Shown here: positions 38,183 through 48,114 of the stretch, in pieces
Numbering within the stretch: the stretch's first letter is position 1
Layout of the letters: each line of letters opens with the position of its first letter
Source: Andalucia godoyi
Taxonomy: Eukaryota; Discoba; Jakobea; Jakobida; Andaluciidae
Length of the DNA: 64,000 nt
Reading direction: 5' to 3'
NCBI GenBank assembly: GCA_009859145.1
Contig: VRVR01000039.1
Location: 193,909 to 257,908, forward strand
The notes under the pieces: generated by a model
The model's input: only the letters and a program-made list of their open reading frames with translations
Database searches by the model: none
What the model was told of the DNA's origin: nothing
Program-made: the position numbers and the translations under genes

Positions 38183-41128
38183 TCAGTTTAAGAATCCTGT
38201 GAACAGCTTGCCATACAACGCATCGTCCTCCATCTTTCCGGAACCTCCCCACGGCGAGGAAGAACCGTTTCCGCTGCCCGAGGTGTTCGGACCGGTACGA
38301 TTTCGCATACGCGGACCATCCATTGTGTTGGGAGACGTGAGAGAGAAGTCTTCCGCGGAAGCTTGGAAAGGAGGAGACTGCAAAATAGACACTCGCCTTC
38401 CACCGAGGCGCTTGCCACCTCCAAGAATCGGAGTAGTAGGCTCATCTGTTTTTTGCCCATCGCCTGATTTGAGCGCACCATCCTTTCCTAGATCTCCCTT
38501 TTCGCCTTGATCATCATCGTCGACATTCGCATCCCCAGAATGGGCGTCAAGGGGAGGTGGCGCGAGTTTGAACGCATTTTCCATCGTAGCAATCAGCGCT
38601 TTCATTTCTGCATCGTCGTTCGGGATAGGTTTCCCCAGGAGTCTGTACACACCATGCTTTCCTTTAAGCTTCAAAAGACCCAAGAACGGAATCACCCACG
38701 ACACAATCACCAAGATGTAAGACAGTGTCCAAATGGCATACTCTTTGAAACGCCACCGAAGTCGCTCTGCAAGATCCACGGCATCTCTTTCGACTCTCTT
38801 CAGGCCGGATTCCGTGCGGTCCAACCTCTCTTCCGTTTTCTTGCGCAGCTGCTCAAATTGGTGTGCCTGTCGCGTCCACCAAGGAAAAACGGATGGATCG
38901 CGGAGCGAGGAATCAATGTGCGAGATGGACAGTTCCAGATCCATCACCCGGTTCTCCAGTTTCATGATTTCCTCGGACATGCGGGATGTGATTTGCTCGG
39001 CACGATTGTTGAACGATCTTTCCACCTCCTCGACTTTGCGTGCCACCAGCGCTGCGGCTGTCGCGGAAATGACTGCTTCTCGCGCGATGGTCTCCGCCTT
39101 GTTCTTTTCCACTGCCTTGTCAACCGCAGACTGGATCATCGACTCTACTTCCTCCTTCTTCACGTAGACGGGGAGAATCGCCGCAGCAGTCGGAGTTGAG
39201 AACTGCGCATCGCGCTCGCTTCCAGACGCTCCCGGCGAACTCTTATCCACAACAAGCTGTTTGAGAACGTCCGAAAAATTTGTTCGGAAATCCGGAGACG
39301 ACAGCGCCTCCCCGGTCGCGGGAGTAGAACTGGAGAAACTTGCCGTATTCGTCCGACTGACAGGAGGATTTCCAACGCTCATTGGCCGTTGCACGAACGT
39401 GGTGGGAGCAAGCAACGACGTTCCAATGGACGACGGTGTGTAGCTCAACGGTCGCTGTCGACCGGCGGACTCGTTAGTTGGAGATCCTACATTGCTGCTT
39501 GCAGCTGAAGACGGCGCCGTTGACGCAGCCGAAGTTGTATTTGCGGCGGTGGCGGTGGTGGTGGTGTTAAAAATGGCAGGATTGCTGGTGGCACTAGTCA
39601 CAGACAGCGCGGGTGGAGCGTTCGACAGATTGCTGGAGGACGGGGAAAAGGAGATTGCATTTTCAGCAGGCCGGACGGACACCCGAAGTTGCAACGACCC
39701 GAAATCGCCAGACGCCGAATTTCCGATCGCCGGGTCGTATTCGATCGGGATCCAGCCCTGCCACTGCCCAGCACCGGTCAGTTGCAACAAATCAAAGAGG
39801 TTAATTTTTGCACAGCCCATCCAGCGATCCGCACCAATCACGTCTGCATCGTACAGATCGACGATTAGAATCCGTGGGACCGACGAATCCGCAGATCCCA
39901 CCAATGCGTACTGGAACGATTCTTGAAAGACCGGGTGCAGGGTTTTGTACGCAGTCCTTGTTCGACAACACTGTCCGCTCAGCATGCAGAAGCAAAACGT
40001 GTCTGACGTGCCTCCACGATCCATGGCAAGTACGCCGGCAGCTTCTATGATGTCCACTGTAACAATTGCAAAGAGCTCACTGGACGAGATGTTTTGATTC
40101 CACAACTCTTGCTGCTTGGAAACCAGTCTCACTTCAATCTTCTTCCTCTCCGATACTTCATTCGCAATGTTCGATGCAGGACCCTTCATTCGATATGCTT
40201 TCAACGAGCTCCTTGCTGTCGGAGCCAGTGCGGCGTGGTTCAGCGAACCGAGCAACGACGTCGACTTGCTGATCCCCATACCGGCATCCGCGCCACCGGA
40301 CGATGCAGTCGATGTCGACGATGTGAACGGATGCGCGGACAAGCCATTCACGTTGGTCGACGACGGATTGGGAGCACGATTGGAAGCAGAGGAATGGGCA
40401 CTGGGCGTCTGACTCGGCGACAGATTTGTCGTCACAGGCTTGTTCCTCTCCGTCGAGCCGGATGAACCGTTCATCGCACTCGAGCTTGCGCCATACTGCA
40501 TTCTTACAGACTGAGACTGCCGCAAAAAGCTCGACGATTTTGCCCGTAGATCATCTTCCGACTGCCGCGAAGCAGGAATGAACGGGTTGGACCCAACGCT
40601 CGATCCACTCCGAACATCCGGCTCGTCATGGATGATCACCGACTGTGTGTCCAATGAGTCCGAAAGTTCGTCAGGCTCATTCACGTCAGACGCACCCGGA
40701 AACGAGACTGTGTGTCCAATCTCGGGTGGATTCGACGCCTTGACCGACCGTTTTCTCCTCTCATAGTATGACCGCGTAAGATCCTTTCCTTGCAAAACCT
40801 GCCTTGTCCGATCGCGCGTGCCAATCTCTGCATACTTGCGCATCATTTCCGCCTTGAAATCATCCGCCTTCTGCTTCGTCACATTCGAGACATATGTGGA
40901 CGACTCTCCACCCTGTCCATTCCCAATCGTTACTGACGACGCGGGCCCATTCGGCGCACCCAAGCTGCCAGAAGAAGCAGACGCCGAGGATAGCGAGGAA
41001 GAGGACGTCTGTGGCTGTGCAGTCGAGGGCGCTGTGACGGTGCCGAGGTTCTGAAGCTGGCTCAGAAGCGCAGACGACAACGACGAGTCGGTCTGGGGTG
41101 GATTGACACGGCCCGATGCATGAGACAT
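38183..41128 (-). CDS. C2-domain protein with coiled coil and C-terminal membrane segment
   Basis: 981 residues, taking ATG 41128 (MSHASGRVNPPQTDSSLSSA) as the start. An upstream in-frame ATG at 41221 would add a hydrophobic leader from spacer-like sequence. A long Ser/Thr/Asn-rich disordered N-terminus leads to a C2 domain at about residues 350-488 (AIVTVDIIEAAGVLAMDRGG; LHPVFQESFQYALV; LIVDLYDADVIGADRWMG). The Asp positions in DLYDADVIGADRW suggest possible Ca2+ binding. A second low-complexity stretch follows, then heptad-rich helices (about 655-750: RKVEEVERSFNNRAEQITSR) and one membrane segment (about 795-820: LSYILVIVSWVIPFLGLL). The tail is acidic and Ser-rich. The layout suggests a membrane-contact or vesicle-tethering protein. 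The family is not identified. Confidence 0.75.
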   Translation of the reverse strand: MSHASGRVNPPQTDSSLSSALLSQLQNLGTVTAPSTAQPQTSSSSLSSASASSGSLGAPNGPASSVTIGNGQGGESSTYVSNVTKQKADDFKAEMMRKYAEIGTRDRTRQVLQGKDLTRSYYERRKRSVKASNPPEIGHTVSFPGASDVNEPDELSDSLDTQSVIIHDEPDVRSGSSVGSNPFIPASRQSEDDLRAKSSSFLRQSQSVRMQYGASSSAMNGSSGSTERNKPVTTNLSPSQTPSAHSSASNRAPNPSSTNVNGLSAHPFTSSTSTASSGGADAGMGISKSTSLLGSLNHAALAPTARSSLKAYRMKGPASNIANEVSERKKIEVRLVSKQQELWNQNISSSELFAIVTVDIIEAAGVLAMDRGGTSDTFCFCMLSGQCCRTRTAYKTLHPVFQESFQYALVGSADSSVPRILIVDLYDADVIGADRWMGCAKINLFDLLQLTGAGQWQGWIPIEYDPAIGNSASGDFGSLQLRVSVRPAENAISFSPSSSNLSNAPPALSVTSATSNPAIFNTTTTATAANTTSAASTAPSSAASSNVGSPTNESAGRQRPLSYTPSSIGTSLLAPTTFVQRPMSVGNPPVSRTNTASFSSSTPATGEALSSPDFRTNFSDVLKQLVVDKSSPGASGSERDAQFSTPTAAAILPVYVKKEEVESMIQSAVDKAVEKNKAETIAREAVISATAAALVARKVEEVERSFNNRAEQITSRMSEEIMKLENRVMDLELSISHIDSSLRDPSVFPWWTRQAHQFEQLRKKTEERLDRTESGLKRVERDAVDLAERLRWRFKEYAIWTLSYILVIVSWVIPFLGLLKLKGKHGVYRLLGKPIPNDDAEMKALIATMENAFKLAPPPLDAHSGDANVDDDDQGEKGDLGKDGALKSGDGQKTDEPTTPILGGGKRLGGRRVSILQSPPFQASAEDFSLTSPNTMDGPRMRNRTGPNTSGSGNGSSSPWGGSGKMEDDALYGKLFTGFLN

Positions 41129-41936
41129 GTTTCTCCTCGTCCACACCAACGACGTTCTCAATAACGCACGCGCAAGGAGAAAGAAGGGACGGCGCAAACA
41201 AACAAAACAAAACAAAAACAAAATAAAGCAAACAAACTATGATACTGAAAATACTGTTATGATTTCATATATTACAGTCAGAGAAGCATATCAAAGAAAC
41301 CACGGATTAAATACAAATGCAAAAGACGAGACGTGATGATTGAGGGTTGAGAGAAGGGGGGTTGCGCAGGTGGGGTGCTTCTTTTTGTTTACGACAGGCA
41401 GAGTCAGGCATGGTTGGTTGAGACGAGCTGAGGGCTTGAGACTTCAGTGTTTTTTTTTTGTTCCCATCCGAAAAAGGATACGGAGCGGAGGGGGAAAGGC
41501 CGAGAGAGCACGAGAAAGTCCGCGATTCACCCGCCAAGGTCAAATTGGAAACTGCAAAGTGAAAACAGCGCCCAAGGGTCCTGCTGCTGCGCAATATTTT
41601 AATACCCAAGAGCGTGCTTCAACAGTCAAGAGCCACGCAGGGTGTGAACGTCTAGTGCATTTCGACTCTGGTTTTTTTGTTCCTGTGCGTTGTTGCTGTG
41701 CGCACCACCGCCGTTCACCAGCAAATATATATATGATGCGTCCTCCTCACGTTTCTCATCGTTTCGTTTGGCTCGTTGCTTGTGACATCATTTTTTCAAA
41801 TACATATTTCTTAAAACTTTAACTTTCGAGCACGAGCAGGGCACCTCAGCAAGGTAACATTAGTCATTTTTTATTTATTTATTTAATTTAATCATTTTGC
41901 CTTTGCTTTTGCTTTCTGTGACAGAGATTAAAGGCA
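41129..41936. other. Long divergent intergenic region
   Basis: About 0.8 kb between the divergent starts of the C2 gene and the GPI-type protein, likely holding both promoters. A plus-strand ORF across 41340-41822 has no coding character. A stretch at 41850-41920 is AT- and pyrimidine-rich and ends with TGTGACAG just before the next ATG, so a 5'UTR intron is possible. No RNA gene recognised. Confidence 0.5.
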
Positions 41937-43124
41937 ATGAAAATCTGGTGCATCGGCATGTTGGCTGTCGTGTTGGCCATCAGCTTTGGAGCCCGCGTTG
42001 CAGAGACGGGCAGTAGTGCGTACGTATTTGACATCGACATCGACTATATCCCAGCGCCGATTGTGGTTGGTGCAAAGACGCGGATCATCGTACTCGTAAG
42101 AGATTTCAATTCGACAACATTCAATGTTCCTTCCAGTCGCTTCATGAAGTCATTCGGCGGCCACATGCTGCATCTCTTCATCATATCCTCGGGTCTGGAT
42201 CAGATGATCCATGCAACGCCGGAGGATATTGAAGGGTACAATCCAGGGGATACTCCCGGAAAGTTCTTTGTGGATGTTGTGTTCCCTGCACCGGGAGAAT
42301 ATACCGGGATTGCAAGAGGCATACTGTATGATGAAAAGGGCCGTCGAGTGCGATTCCAGCGGTCTTTTCCGCTGCGAGTCCCCGATCCTCAAACGGGCCT
42401 GGTTCCGTACAGCTCGCTGTCGAGGCTCTTTGACGAGTCGGAGCTTGCTCAGTCGGTTTCTGTGGCCTCCTATCCTCTCCTGCCTGGAGCAACCAGCACC
42501 GGAGGCGTGATGTGGTACAATGCGTCGATCGATAAGAACGGAACCGCCCTGGATCCGAATTCTCCACTGACGGCAAACTACTCGTTCACGCTGCCGCCGT
42601 CCCACACTTACATCAACAACGAGTACTGCTATGACGTGGAGTTCTCCTTTGCGGACCGTCAGACTGGGGCGCCATACACGGGTCTTACAAGCAGGTTTCT
42701 CGAAACTCCGGTGCATCTCGTCATGGTCCATCAGTCTGCCACTGCACTGATGGTCACCTACGGAGACTTTGCAAAGAACTGCGCTGATGAGTACTGTGAA
42801 GCCGTCTGCGAAAGGAACCATCTCAATATTTTTGAAGCTCCTGCATTGTATGGCCGTTCGCTGAACGGTTCGTTCTGGACACAGGCACAAGATCCCCGAG
42901 CAGGAACGCCCGGCGCCGTTCATGCTGCTCTCTCATTCCAGTTCAATGGCATCTGGAGAGTCTTTGCGATTTCAGCTTCGGAAACCGACGTCCTCGTCGC
43001 TTCTTGGGCGATCCGCATCGGTCCTGCTCCCAATTTAGTTCCATCTCCAAGCTTTGCGCTTCCTGCCAAGCAATCAGGTGCCGTCGCCGTTCTCGTTGCG
43101 CTCATCGCCATGCTTCTCCTCTGA
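41937..43124 (+). CDS. Secreted, probably GPI-anchored surface protein with HMLHL metal-site-like motif
   Basis: 395 residues. It starts with a signal peptide (MKIWCIGMLAVVLAISFGAR, cleavage likely near residue 22-25) and ends with a small-residue segment and a hydrophobic tail (GAVAVLVALIAMLLL) with no cytosolic extension, the pattern of a GPI-attachment signal. Within residues about 55-110 it has KSFGGHMLHLFIISSGLDQM followed by IHATPEDIEG. This strongly resembles the HxMHL...H(I/A)HPE pattern of bacterial YtkA-like or copper-related beta-sandwich domains. Several N-glycosylation sequons (NST, NAS, NGT, NYS, NGS) occur. A cysteine cluster CADEYCEAVCERN lies near residue 285. Function unknown; extracellular metal binding is an inference. 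Confidence 0.7.
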   Translation: MKIWCIGMLAVVLAISFGARVAETGSSAYVFDIDIDYIPAPIVVGAKTRIIVLVRDFNSTTFNVPSSRFMKSFGGHMLHLFIISSGLDQMIHATPEDIEGYNPGDTPGKFFVDVVFPAPGEYTGIARGILYDEKGRRVRFQRSFPLRVPDPQTGLVPYSSLSRLFDESELAQSVSVASYPLLPGATSTGGVMWYNASIDKNGTALDPNSPLTANYSFTLPPSHTYINNEYCYDVEFSFADRQTGAPYTGLTSRFLETPVHLVMVHQSATALMVTYGDFAKNCADEYCEAVCERNHLNIFEAPALYGRSLNGSFWTQAQDPRAGTPGAVHAALSFQFNGIWRVFAISASETDVLVASWAIRIGPAPNLVPSPSFALPAKQSGAVAVLVALIAMLLL

Positions 43125-43501
43125 TGAAAACATTCTACCCCTCCCCACGCCTTTCCCCCGTTTTTCCATTTTCACTTTCACATAGTCGTCTTCTTCTTAT
43201 CACATTTATTTTTTCTTAATTAATTTTTTAAAATTTTTTTACTGTAACATGTCTTCCTTTTTTCTCGTGACTGCCTGTCGTAAACAAAAGCACTCTTTTT
43301 TTTCGCGTTTACTTTCCTTGCGAGTTAGCGTCCTAATGGCTTTTTGGCTTTCTTGGCTTTCTCTGTCTCTCTGTCTCTCTCTGCGTGTCTATTCTTTTCT
43401 TTCTTTTCTTCTCTCTTTCTGTTTCTTGTATTGTGATGTGTGATTATTCCCACTGCAACCACTCTCACTCTTCTCAACCTCATCTGATCCGCGAAGAAGT
43501 C

Positions 43502-44359
43502 ATGGCGACGTTTTATGGAATTGTGGTCAACAAGGGAAAGCAGTACAAGATCGAGGCACCCGAAGGGACTGTTTTGCGAATCACGCAGGCTGCTCTTGAC
43601 ACCTCTGATTTGAGCGTCAAGGCAGGCACTCGATGCACGCTGACGGTTACGATTGATGAGCGCAAACTTGTTTTGCTGACGCTGGTCGCTGGAAACACCG
43701 AGCAGACACACCTCGATCTTCCGTTTATCCATGGCCAGGAGGCATTTTTCGCGGTTTCGAACGGATCGGTCCATCTTTCGGGAACCATCGAAGCAGACGT
43801 TGAAGACGAAGACGATGAGAATATGTTTGGCGAGTTCGATGATGAGGAAATCGACTCGGAGGACGAGGAGGTCGAGTCGGAAGAAGACGAGCACGAGCAG
43901 AAGCTGTCGCAGAAGAACAAGGCCATCTTGAAGAAGATTGCCGCAGAAGCACACGCTGCAAATGGACAGGACGATGAAGATGACGAGGACGATGAAGACT
44001 TTGATGACGAAGAGGACGTCGACGAGGAAGAGGAAGAGGACGATGAGGAGGAAGAAGAGGTTGCTCGTCCGGCAAAGAAGGCAAAGGTTGATCAGCAGAA
44101 GCCGAAGCCGCAGCAGCAACAGCAGCAAGGCAATAAGCAGCAGCAGCAGCAGAAGGAGAAGGACAACAAGGGTCCCAACGACAAGCAGAAGGGTCATAAC
44201 GACAAGCAGAAGGGTCACAACGACAACAAGAACAAGCAGCAGCAGCAAGGCAACAATAAGCAGCAGCAACAGCATCAGCAGAAGGGTAACCAGCAAAAGA
44301 GCCCTCAGCAGCAGCAGCAGCACAACCACCAAAACAAGAAGAACAAGAACAAGCATTAA
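43502..44359 (+). CDS. Nucleoplasmin-fold (HD2/FKBP39-type NPL) protein with acidic and Gln-rich tail
   Basis: 285 residues from ATG 43502 (MATFYGIVVNKGKQYKIEAP). Upstream in-frame codons in CT-rich sequence were rejected. Residues 1-95 match the nucleoplasmin-like domain shared by plant HD2 proteins and insect/fungal FKBP39/Fpr4: GTVLRITQAALDTS, RKLVLLTLVAGNTEQTHLDL and SNGSVHLSGTIE. Residues about 98-200 are very acidic, suitable for binding histones. A basic PAKKAKVDQQKPK nuclear-localisation-like stretch follows. The rest is poly-Gln with repeated DKQKGHN units, from CAG repeats. No FKBP prolyl-isomerase domain follows, so it is HD2-like in layout. The likely role is a nuclear or nucleolar histone chaperone. 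Confidence 0.8.
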   Translation: MATFYGIVVNKGKQYKIEAPEGTVLRITQAALDTSDLSVKAGTRCTLTVTIDERKLVLLTLVAGNTEQTHLDLPFIHGQEAFFAVSNGSVHLSGTIEADVEDEDDENMFGEFDDEEIDSEDEEVESEEDEHEQKLSQKNKAILKKIAAEAHAANGQDDEDDEDDEDFDDEEDVDEEEEEDDEEEEEVARPAKKAKVDQQKPKPQQQQQQGNKQQQQQKEKDNKGPNDKQKGHNDKQKGHNDNKNKQQQQGNNKQQQQHQQKGNQQKSPQQQQQHNHQNKKNKNKH

Positions 44360-44525
44360 GTGGCATTCCCATTTTTAATAGCTCGGTTTTTTTTTTTTGG
44401 AGGTTTATCATTGGTATAAAAAAAAATCAAGTTTCAACTGTGACGCTTTCGCTCGCGCGCGCTCTCTCTCTCTTCCTCTCTCTCTCCCCAGCCCACTTTG
44501 TTGTGTGGGAAGTTACTGACGTTAC

Positions 44526-45350
44526 TTAGAGAGCAATGTCAGACATCATCTGGGGGACCACGGTCTGGCCTGGAGGGATTCCAGCTGTGAACTTCTTCTT
44601 TGCTCCGTCGAAAAACTTTGGTTGCGCAAAGACCTGTGTCCGGAACACACGAGGAATGCTGGCGAGGAAGTCAAGGACGTCATCGCAGGACTTACCGTCA
44701 CACGAAACGGCCACCGACGTTTCCGACTGGCAAACGACGCAGGCTTCAACGTTTTTTTGCTTGTACAACAGCCGCGCAATTTCCACACAGCACTGGGGGC
44801 CGGACCGCTCGTGACGATGTCGACACAAGTGCGCCACGATCGTGACCTCTTCAAGATCATGCTTCTTTGAGTGGTAGTTTGCTGGTTTCTTGGACTGGCG
44901 ATCAAGAAGGCCAACCCACGAATACTGCATGGGGTTGCGCGCTAGACGCTTGGCTTTCTTGTAGGAACAATAAACAAGGAAGATGCCCTCTGCAACTTGC
45001 TCAATGTGCCCCGAGCGAGTTGCAATCTTGATGTCGTTCATCTGGGTTGTGGCCGACGCGTGGGTGTCCGCCGACACGACTACAAACGGAAAGCGATACT
45101 TTAGGATGCCTGCAGCGGTTGTCTGAAGCCTCTTGGTGTTCTTCGGATCAAACTCCTTTCTCGCAGCTTGCAAGAACGCCTCTCTGCCCCGGCTGAGCCC
45201 AAGGCTATCTTTGACATCAATCCGACAACCGCTGTGTTCCAGAGAAACGATAACCGTCTCGCTGCTTGCGCCCGCATGATCTGCACCATCCGGATGTGAC
45301 TTGTTTGAATTCCATGAAGAAACAGACGAAGAACGACTCTGGTCCGCCAT
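44526..45350 (-). CDS. Unknown conserved-looking protein, 274 aa
   Basis: An intact ORF of 274 residues (MADQSRSSSVSSWNSNKSHP). After a Ser-rich, polar 40-residue leader comes what looks like a globular alpha/beta domain, including KYRFPFVVVSADTHASATTQ, VAEGIFLVYCSYKKAKRLAR and VTIVAHLCRHRHERSGPQCC. It ends with DDVLDFLASIPRVFRTQVFA and PPGQTVVPQMMSDIAL. Alternating strands and a final helix could fit a PTB/PH-like fold, but this is weak and I do not assign a family. There are many Cys and His residues (CQSETSVAVSCDGKSCDD), without a regular zinc-finger spacing. The gene is followed by the convergent nucleoplasmin-fold gene. Confidence 0.65.
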   Translation of the reverse strand: MADQSRSSSVSSWNSNKSHPDGADHAGASSETVIVSLEHSGCRIDVKDSLGLSRGREAFLQAARKEFDPKNTKRLQTTAAGILKYRFPFVVVSADTHASATTQMNDIKIATRSGHIEQVAEGIFLVYCSYKKAKRLARNPMQYSWVGLLDRQSKKPANYHSKKHDLEEVTIVAHLCRHRHERSGPQCCVEIARLLYKQKNVEACVVCQSETSVAVSCDGKSCDDVLDFLASIPRVFRTQVFAQPKFFDGAKKKFTAGIPPGQTVVPQMMSDIAL

Positions 45351-45910
45351 TTGAAAAGAAAGACAAACAGTCGCGCGCTTTCCTCTCCCGTCTCAGCGTG
45401 CGAACTAAAGCGACAGAAAACAAAAAACAAAAAAACAAAATTATATAAAAATAAAGCACAATACAACACGCTGGCTGCGAATAACACTTTTTGCAAGGCA
45501 CGCGCACAACTCCCACAGAATGGAGAATACCAGTGATCTTTGGAGGAAAACAAAATAATAATATACAGTTACGTACAGAAAAGACAACTTGCATAGAATC
45601 GACTATCCAGCTCGTTGGAATTGCATTGTGTAACGAATTCGGAAACCCACTTCTCTGGGCTTGTTCTTCTTTTCGACAAGCGTTCTATTATACTTCCAGT
45701 ACTGTTCTTCTCCAGGAAGCAAGAGAAGAACAAAAGACACCGGAAGAAACAATGTTGCCGCCTCCTTTCTCTCCCCTTCCCCTCCCTCACACAACCAGTT
45801 CTGCAGAACTTGACCCTACTGCTCATACGCGCATGTCACGTACATAAACACGGACAGTCGGAAGAGAGAGGAGGGGGACGGGGGGGGGGGGGACCGGCCC
45901 TAGTCGGTCA
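45351..45910. other. Spacer without a recognised gene
   Basis: 560 bp between the start of the 274-aa gene and the stop of the RCC1-SAM gene. It is A-rich at 45415-45460 (AAAAAAC repeats) and has an 11-base G-run at 45880-45890. Short ORFs on both strands here look like noise. Confidence 0.5.
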
Positions 45911-47722
45911 CTAAACCGATTTTGCAGCGAGTGTCTTCAGCTTGAAGAGCAAGTCGTTTCTCTGCTGCATATTCATGAACAGCTTTTCCATAAGTGTCTG
46001 GTGATCAAGCTGCAGCAGAAGTTCACCATTGATCTGCGCAGCCTTAAATGCATCGACCTCCGATCGCAGACCAACGGACTCCAGCCACACAGCGACGTCA
46101 TTCTCGTTCCACGCCTTGGGACTTGCGGGCAGCGCAGGAGGCTCGACAATGACTAGATTGTGCGCTTCTTTGCAGTACACTCGACTCACATGTCGGCCAT
46201 ATAGAAGAGGCAGATACTCCGGATGGTAAATGCCGCCTTCGTACTTTCCGTTGTTCAGAATCGGGGTTCCACAGCGCCCGTCTGCAGGGCTTCCAAACAC
46301 AATCACCTTGTGGTTTTCATCCACCAGCATCGAGTAGTCATGTCCTGCAGCAATCCAAGTGATTTTGGGAGCGCGGCTCTTCTCACCGAGTGCTTGGCGC
46401 TTCAAATCTTCTTTTGTCGGCTTCAAACCGGTCACTATGTCGCGCAGATCGACCATCGTTGGCACGAAAATTCTTTGGTCCTTCTTGTTACCAAGGCACC
46501 CACACACTCCAGAGCCACATGAATACACATTGCCCGATGCATCAAGCACCAAGGAGTGGTCGAAGCCCGCGGAGACCTGAACAACCTTTTTGCCAACCAG
46601 TCCTTCAATGAGCTTGGGTGTTGGGGAATTCTCGGGACCACCATGGCCAAGCTTCCCAAACATTCCTTCGCCGAACGAAAACACTTCGCCTGAAATGGAG
46701 CAGGCAAGAACATGGCGGTGGGAGCAGCTCACACTTGCAATCGGAACATCGCCATCGAGAATCGCGAGCCAATGGTCAATTGCTATTTGCTTGCGCCATT
46801 CCAATGTCTGTTCTGGGCTCATGTATCTCGAGGCCTCGGCCGCCGCCTTCTCCTCTGCGCTGTAACTCTCCTCTTCGATCGCGATTCGTTCGCGTTCTTC
46901 CTGACTCACCTCCTTTCTCTCCGGAACAAACTGGAGGTAATAATCCAAGTCAGCGCATACCTTGTCCCTCAAGAACAATCTGATCTGATCTGCGGTAAAC
47001 GACGATTTGAATCCTCTGATTCGCGTAGGAGTCATGAAATCGCAGTCGACTCCTCCAGGTACTGCCATCATGTCCTTGAGACCGTTTCCACAGCCCCGAA
47101 CCACGCCCCACTTGTCCACGAACAGCGAAAAGTCAGAAGATGCCGCTGCCTGAACAATGAATGCACTCCTCCCGGGCTGTTGCTGCGGCTGCTCCAATCT
47201 GTGCAGCTGCTCAAACACAAAGACCTGTTTGGGAACGCCGAACCCGAGCTGATGCTGCATCGATGAGCCGGACGCCAAGACAGTGCCTCTGCGAGTTGTC
47301 AGCAGCATGTGTTCCCATCCACACGAGACACCCGCAATATCCGAAACTCCTGGAATAACAAGTGGTGTGGACACGGTCGAGATCAAAGGACCAAGCCCCA
47401 GTGCGCCATACGAGTTGTCACCAAATACAAACACATAACCAGCATGATCGACCAATGCAGAGAACTTCCGTCCTGCATCTGCGGCCATTACGTGAATTGC
47501 TGTCGAGTGGTTCAGAAACCGTGGAACAAACGCCTGCTGCATATCCGAATCCGCAAGCCCTATCGCTTCCTTTTGCCCAAACACCAGCACTCCGTATTCG
47601 TACAAGCTGTACGCAGTCTGTGGAGGAACAACCATCACGCGTCGAGGCGGCGGAGGCGGAAGTGCCGCAGGGGCCTTTTCCTTTTTTTTCCCTCCTTTTT
47701 TCTTTCCCTTCTTAGGAGGCAT
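45911..47722 (-). CDS. RCC1-repeat protein with C-terminal SAM domain
   Basis: 603 residues, choosing ATG 47722 (MPPKKGKKKGGKKKEKAPAA). The frame continues upstream but only through (GAAT)n and (CTT)n repeat translations. A Lys-rich then Pro-rich leader precedes RCC1-type repeats spread over residues about 35-530 (VLVFGQKEAIGL, YVFVFGDNSYGALGLGPLIS, EVFSFGEGMFGKLGHGG, NVYSCGSGVCGCLGNKKDQR). They are interrupted by a helical insertion with RKEVSQEERERIAIEEESYS. Residues about 537-603 form a SAM domain (AWNENDVAVWLESVGL, LLLQLDHQTLMEKLF). RCC1 plus SAM would fit a scaffold that oligomerises through SAM. Partner and location are unknown. Confidence 0.82.
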   Translation of the reverse strand: MPPKKGKKKGGKKKEKAPAALPPPPPRRVMVVPPQTAYSLYEYGVLVFGQKEAIGLADSDMQQAFVPRFLNHSTAIHVMAADAGRKFSALVDHAGYVFVFGDNSYGALGLGPLISTVSTPLVIPGVSDIAGVSCGWEHMLLTTRRGTVLASGSSMQHQLGFGVPKQVFVFEQLHRLEQPQQQPGRSAFIVQAAASSDFSLFVDKWGVVRGCGNGLKDMMAVPGGVDCDFMTPTRIRGFKSSFTADQIRLFLRDKVCADLDYYLQFVPERKEVSQEERERIAIEEESYSAEEKAAAEASRYMSPEQTLEWRKQIAIDHWLAILDGDVPIASVSCSHRHVLACSISGEVFSFGEGMFGKLGHGGPENSPTPKLIEGLVGKKVVQVSAGFDHSLVLDASGNVYSCGSGVCGCLGNKKDQRIFVPTMVDLRDIVTGLKPTKEDLKRQALGEKSRAPKITWIAAGHDYSMLVDENHKVIVFGSPADGRCGTPILNNGKYEGGIYHPEYLPLLYGRHVSRVYCKEAHNLVIVEPPALPASPKAWNENDVAVWLESVGLRSEVDAFKAAQINGELLLQLDHQTLMEKLFMNMQQRNDLLFKLKTLAAKSV

Positions 47723-47806
47723 CAGTTCTTCTTCTTCTTCTTCTTCTTCTTCTTCTTCTTGATCTACGGTTCTTTCGCCGTCGATTTCCCCAAAGCCAAT
47801 AATAAT

Positions 47807-47878
47807 AATAATGAATGAATAAGTGAATGAATGAATGAATGAATGAATGAATGAATAATTAAATGAATGAATGAATGA
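47807..47878. repeat. (GAAT)n/(TGAA)n tetranucleotide repeat
   Basis: About fifteen GAAT units with two short interruptions, 85 bp upstream of the RCC1-SAM ATG on the minus strand. It creates a spurious upstream reading frame of Phe/Ile/His/Ser repeats. Confidence 0.95.
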
Positions 47879-48114
47879 AGGAGAAATTTCGGTTTTCACA
47901 AACGGACTTTTCGGTAGCTTTCGGTGAGCCTTTCATCTTTTTGCTGACTGTAGCCGTGGGTTCGAAAACGCACAAGAACCGTTTTCCCTCGTCATCGAGA
48001 AAGACTCACCTTGCTTCTTCTCCGTTGTCTTTGTGAAACGCCGAGTCAGAGCAAGAACAAAGGAAAAAAGGTAAACAGCGAGCGAACGAGCGAGCGAGAG
48101 AGAGAGAGAGGAAG

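Noticed and set aside
41340-41822. Plus-strand ORF of 160 codons in the spacer before the GPI-type protein
   Set aside because: Composition is irregular with low-complexity runs and no motif; it probably lies in a divergent promoter region.
47723-47899. Upstream extension of the RCC1-SAM protein
   Set aside because: It is translated GAAT and CTT repeat sequence with no homology.
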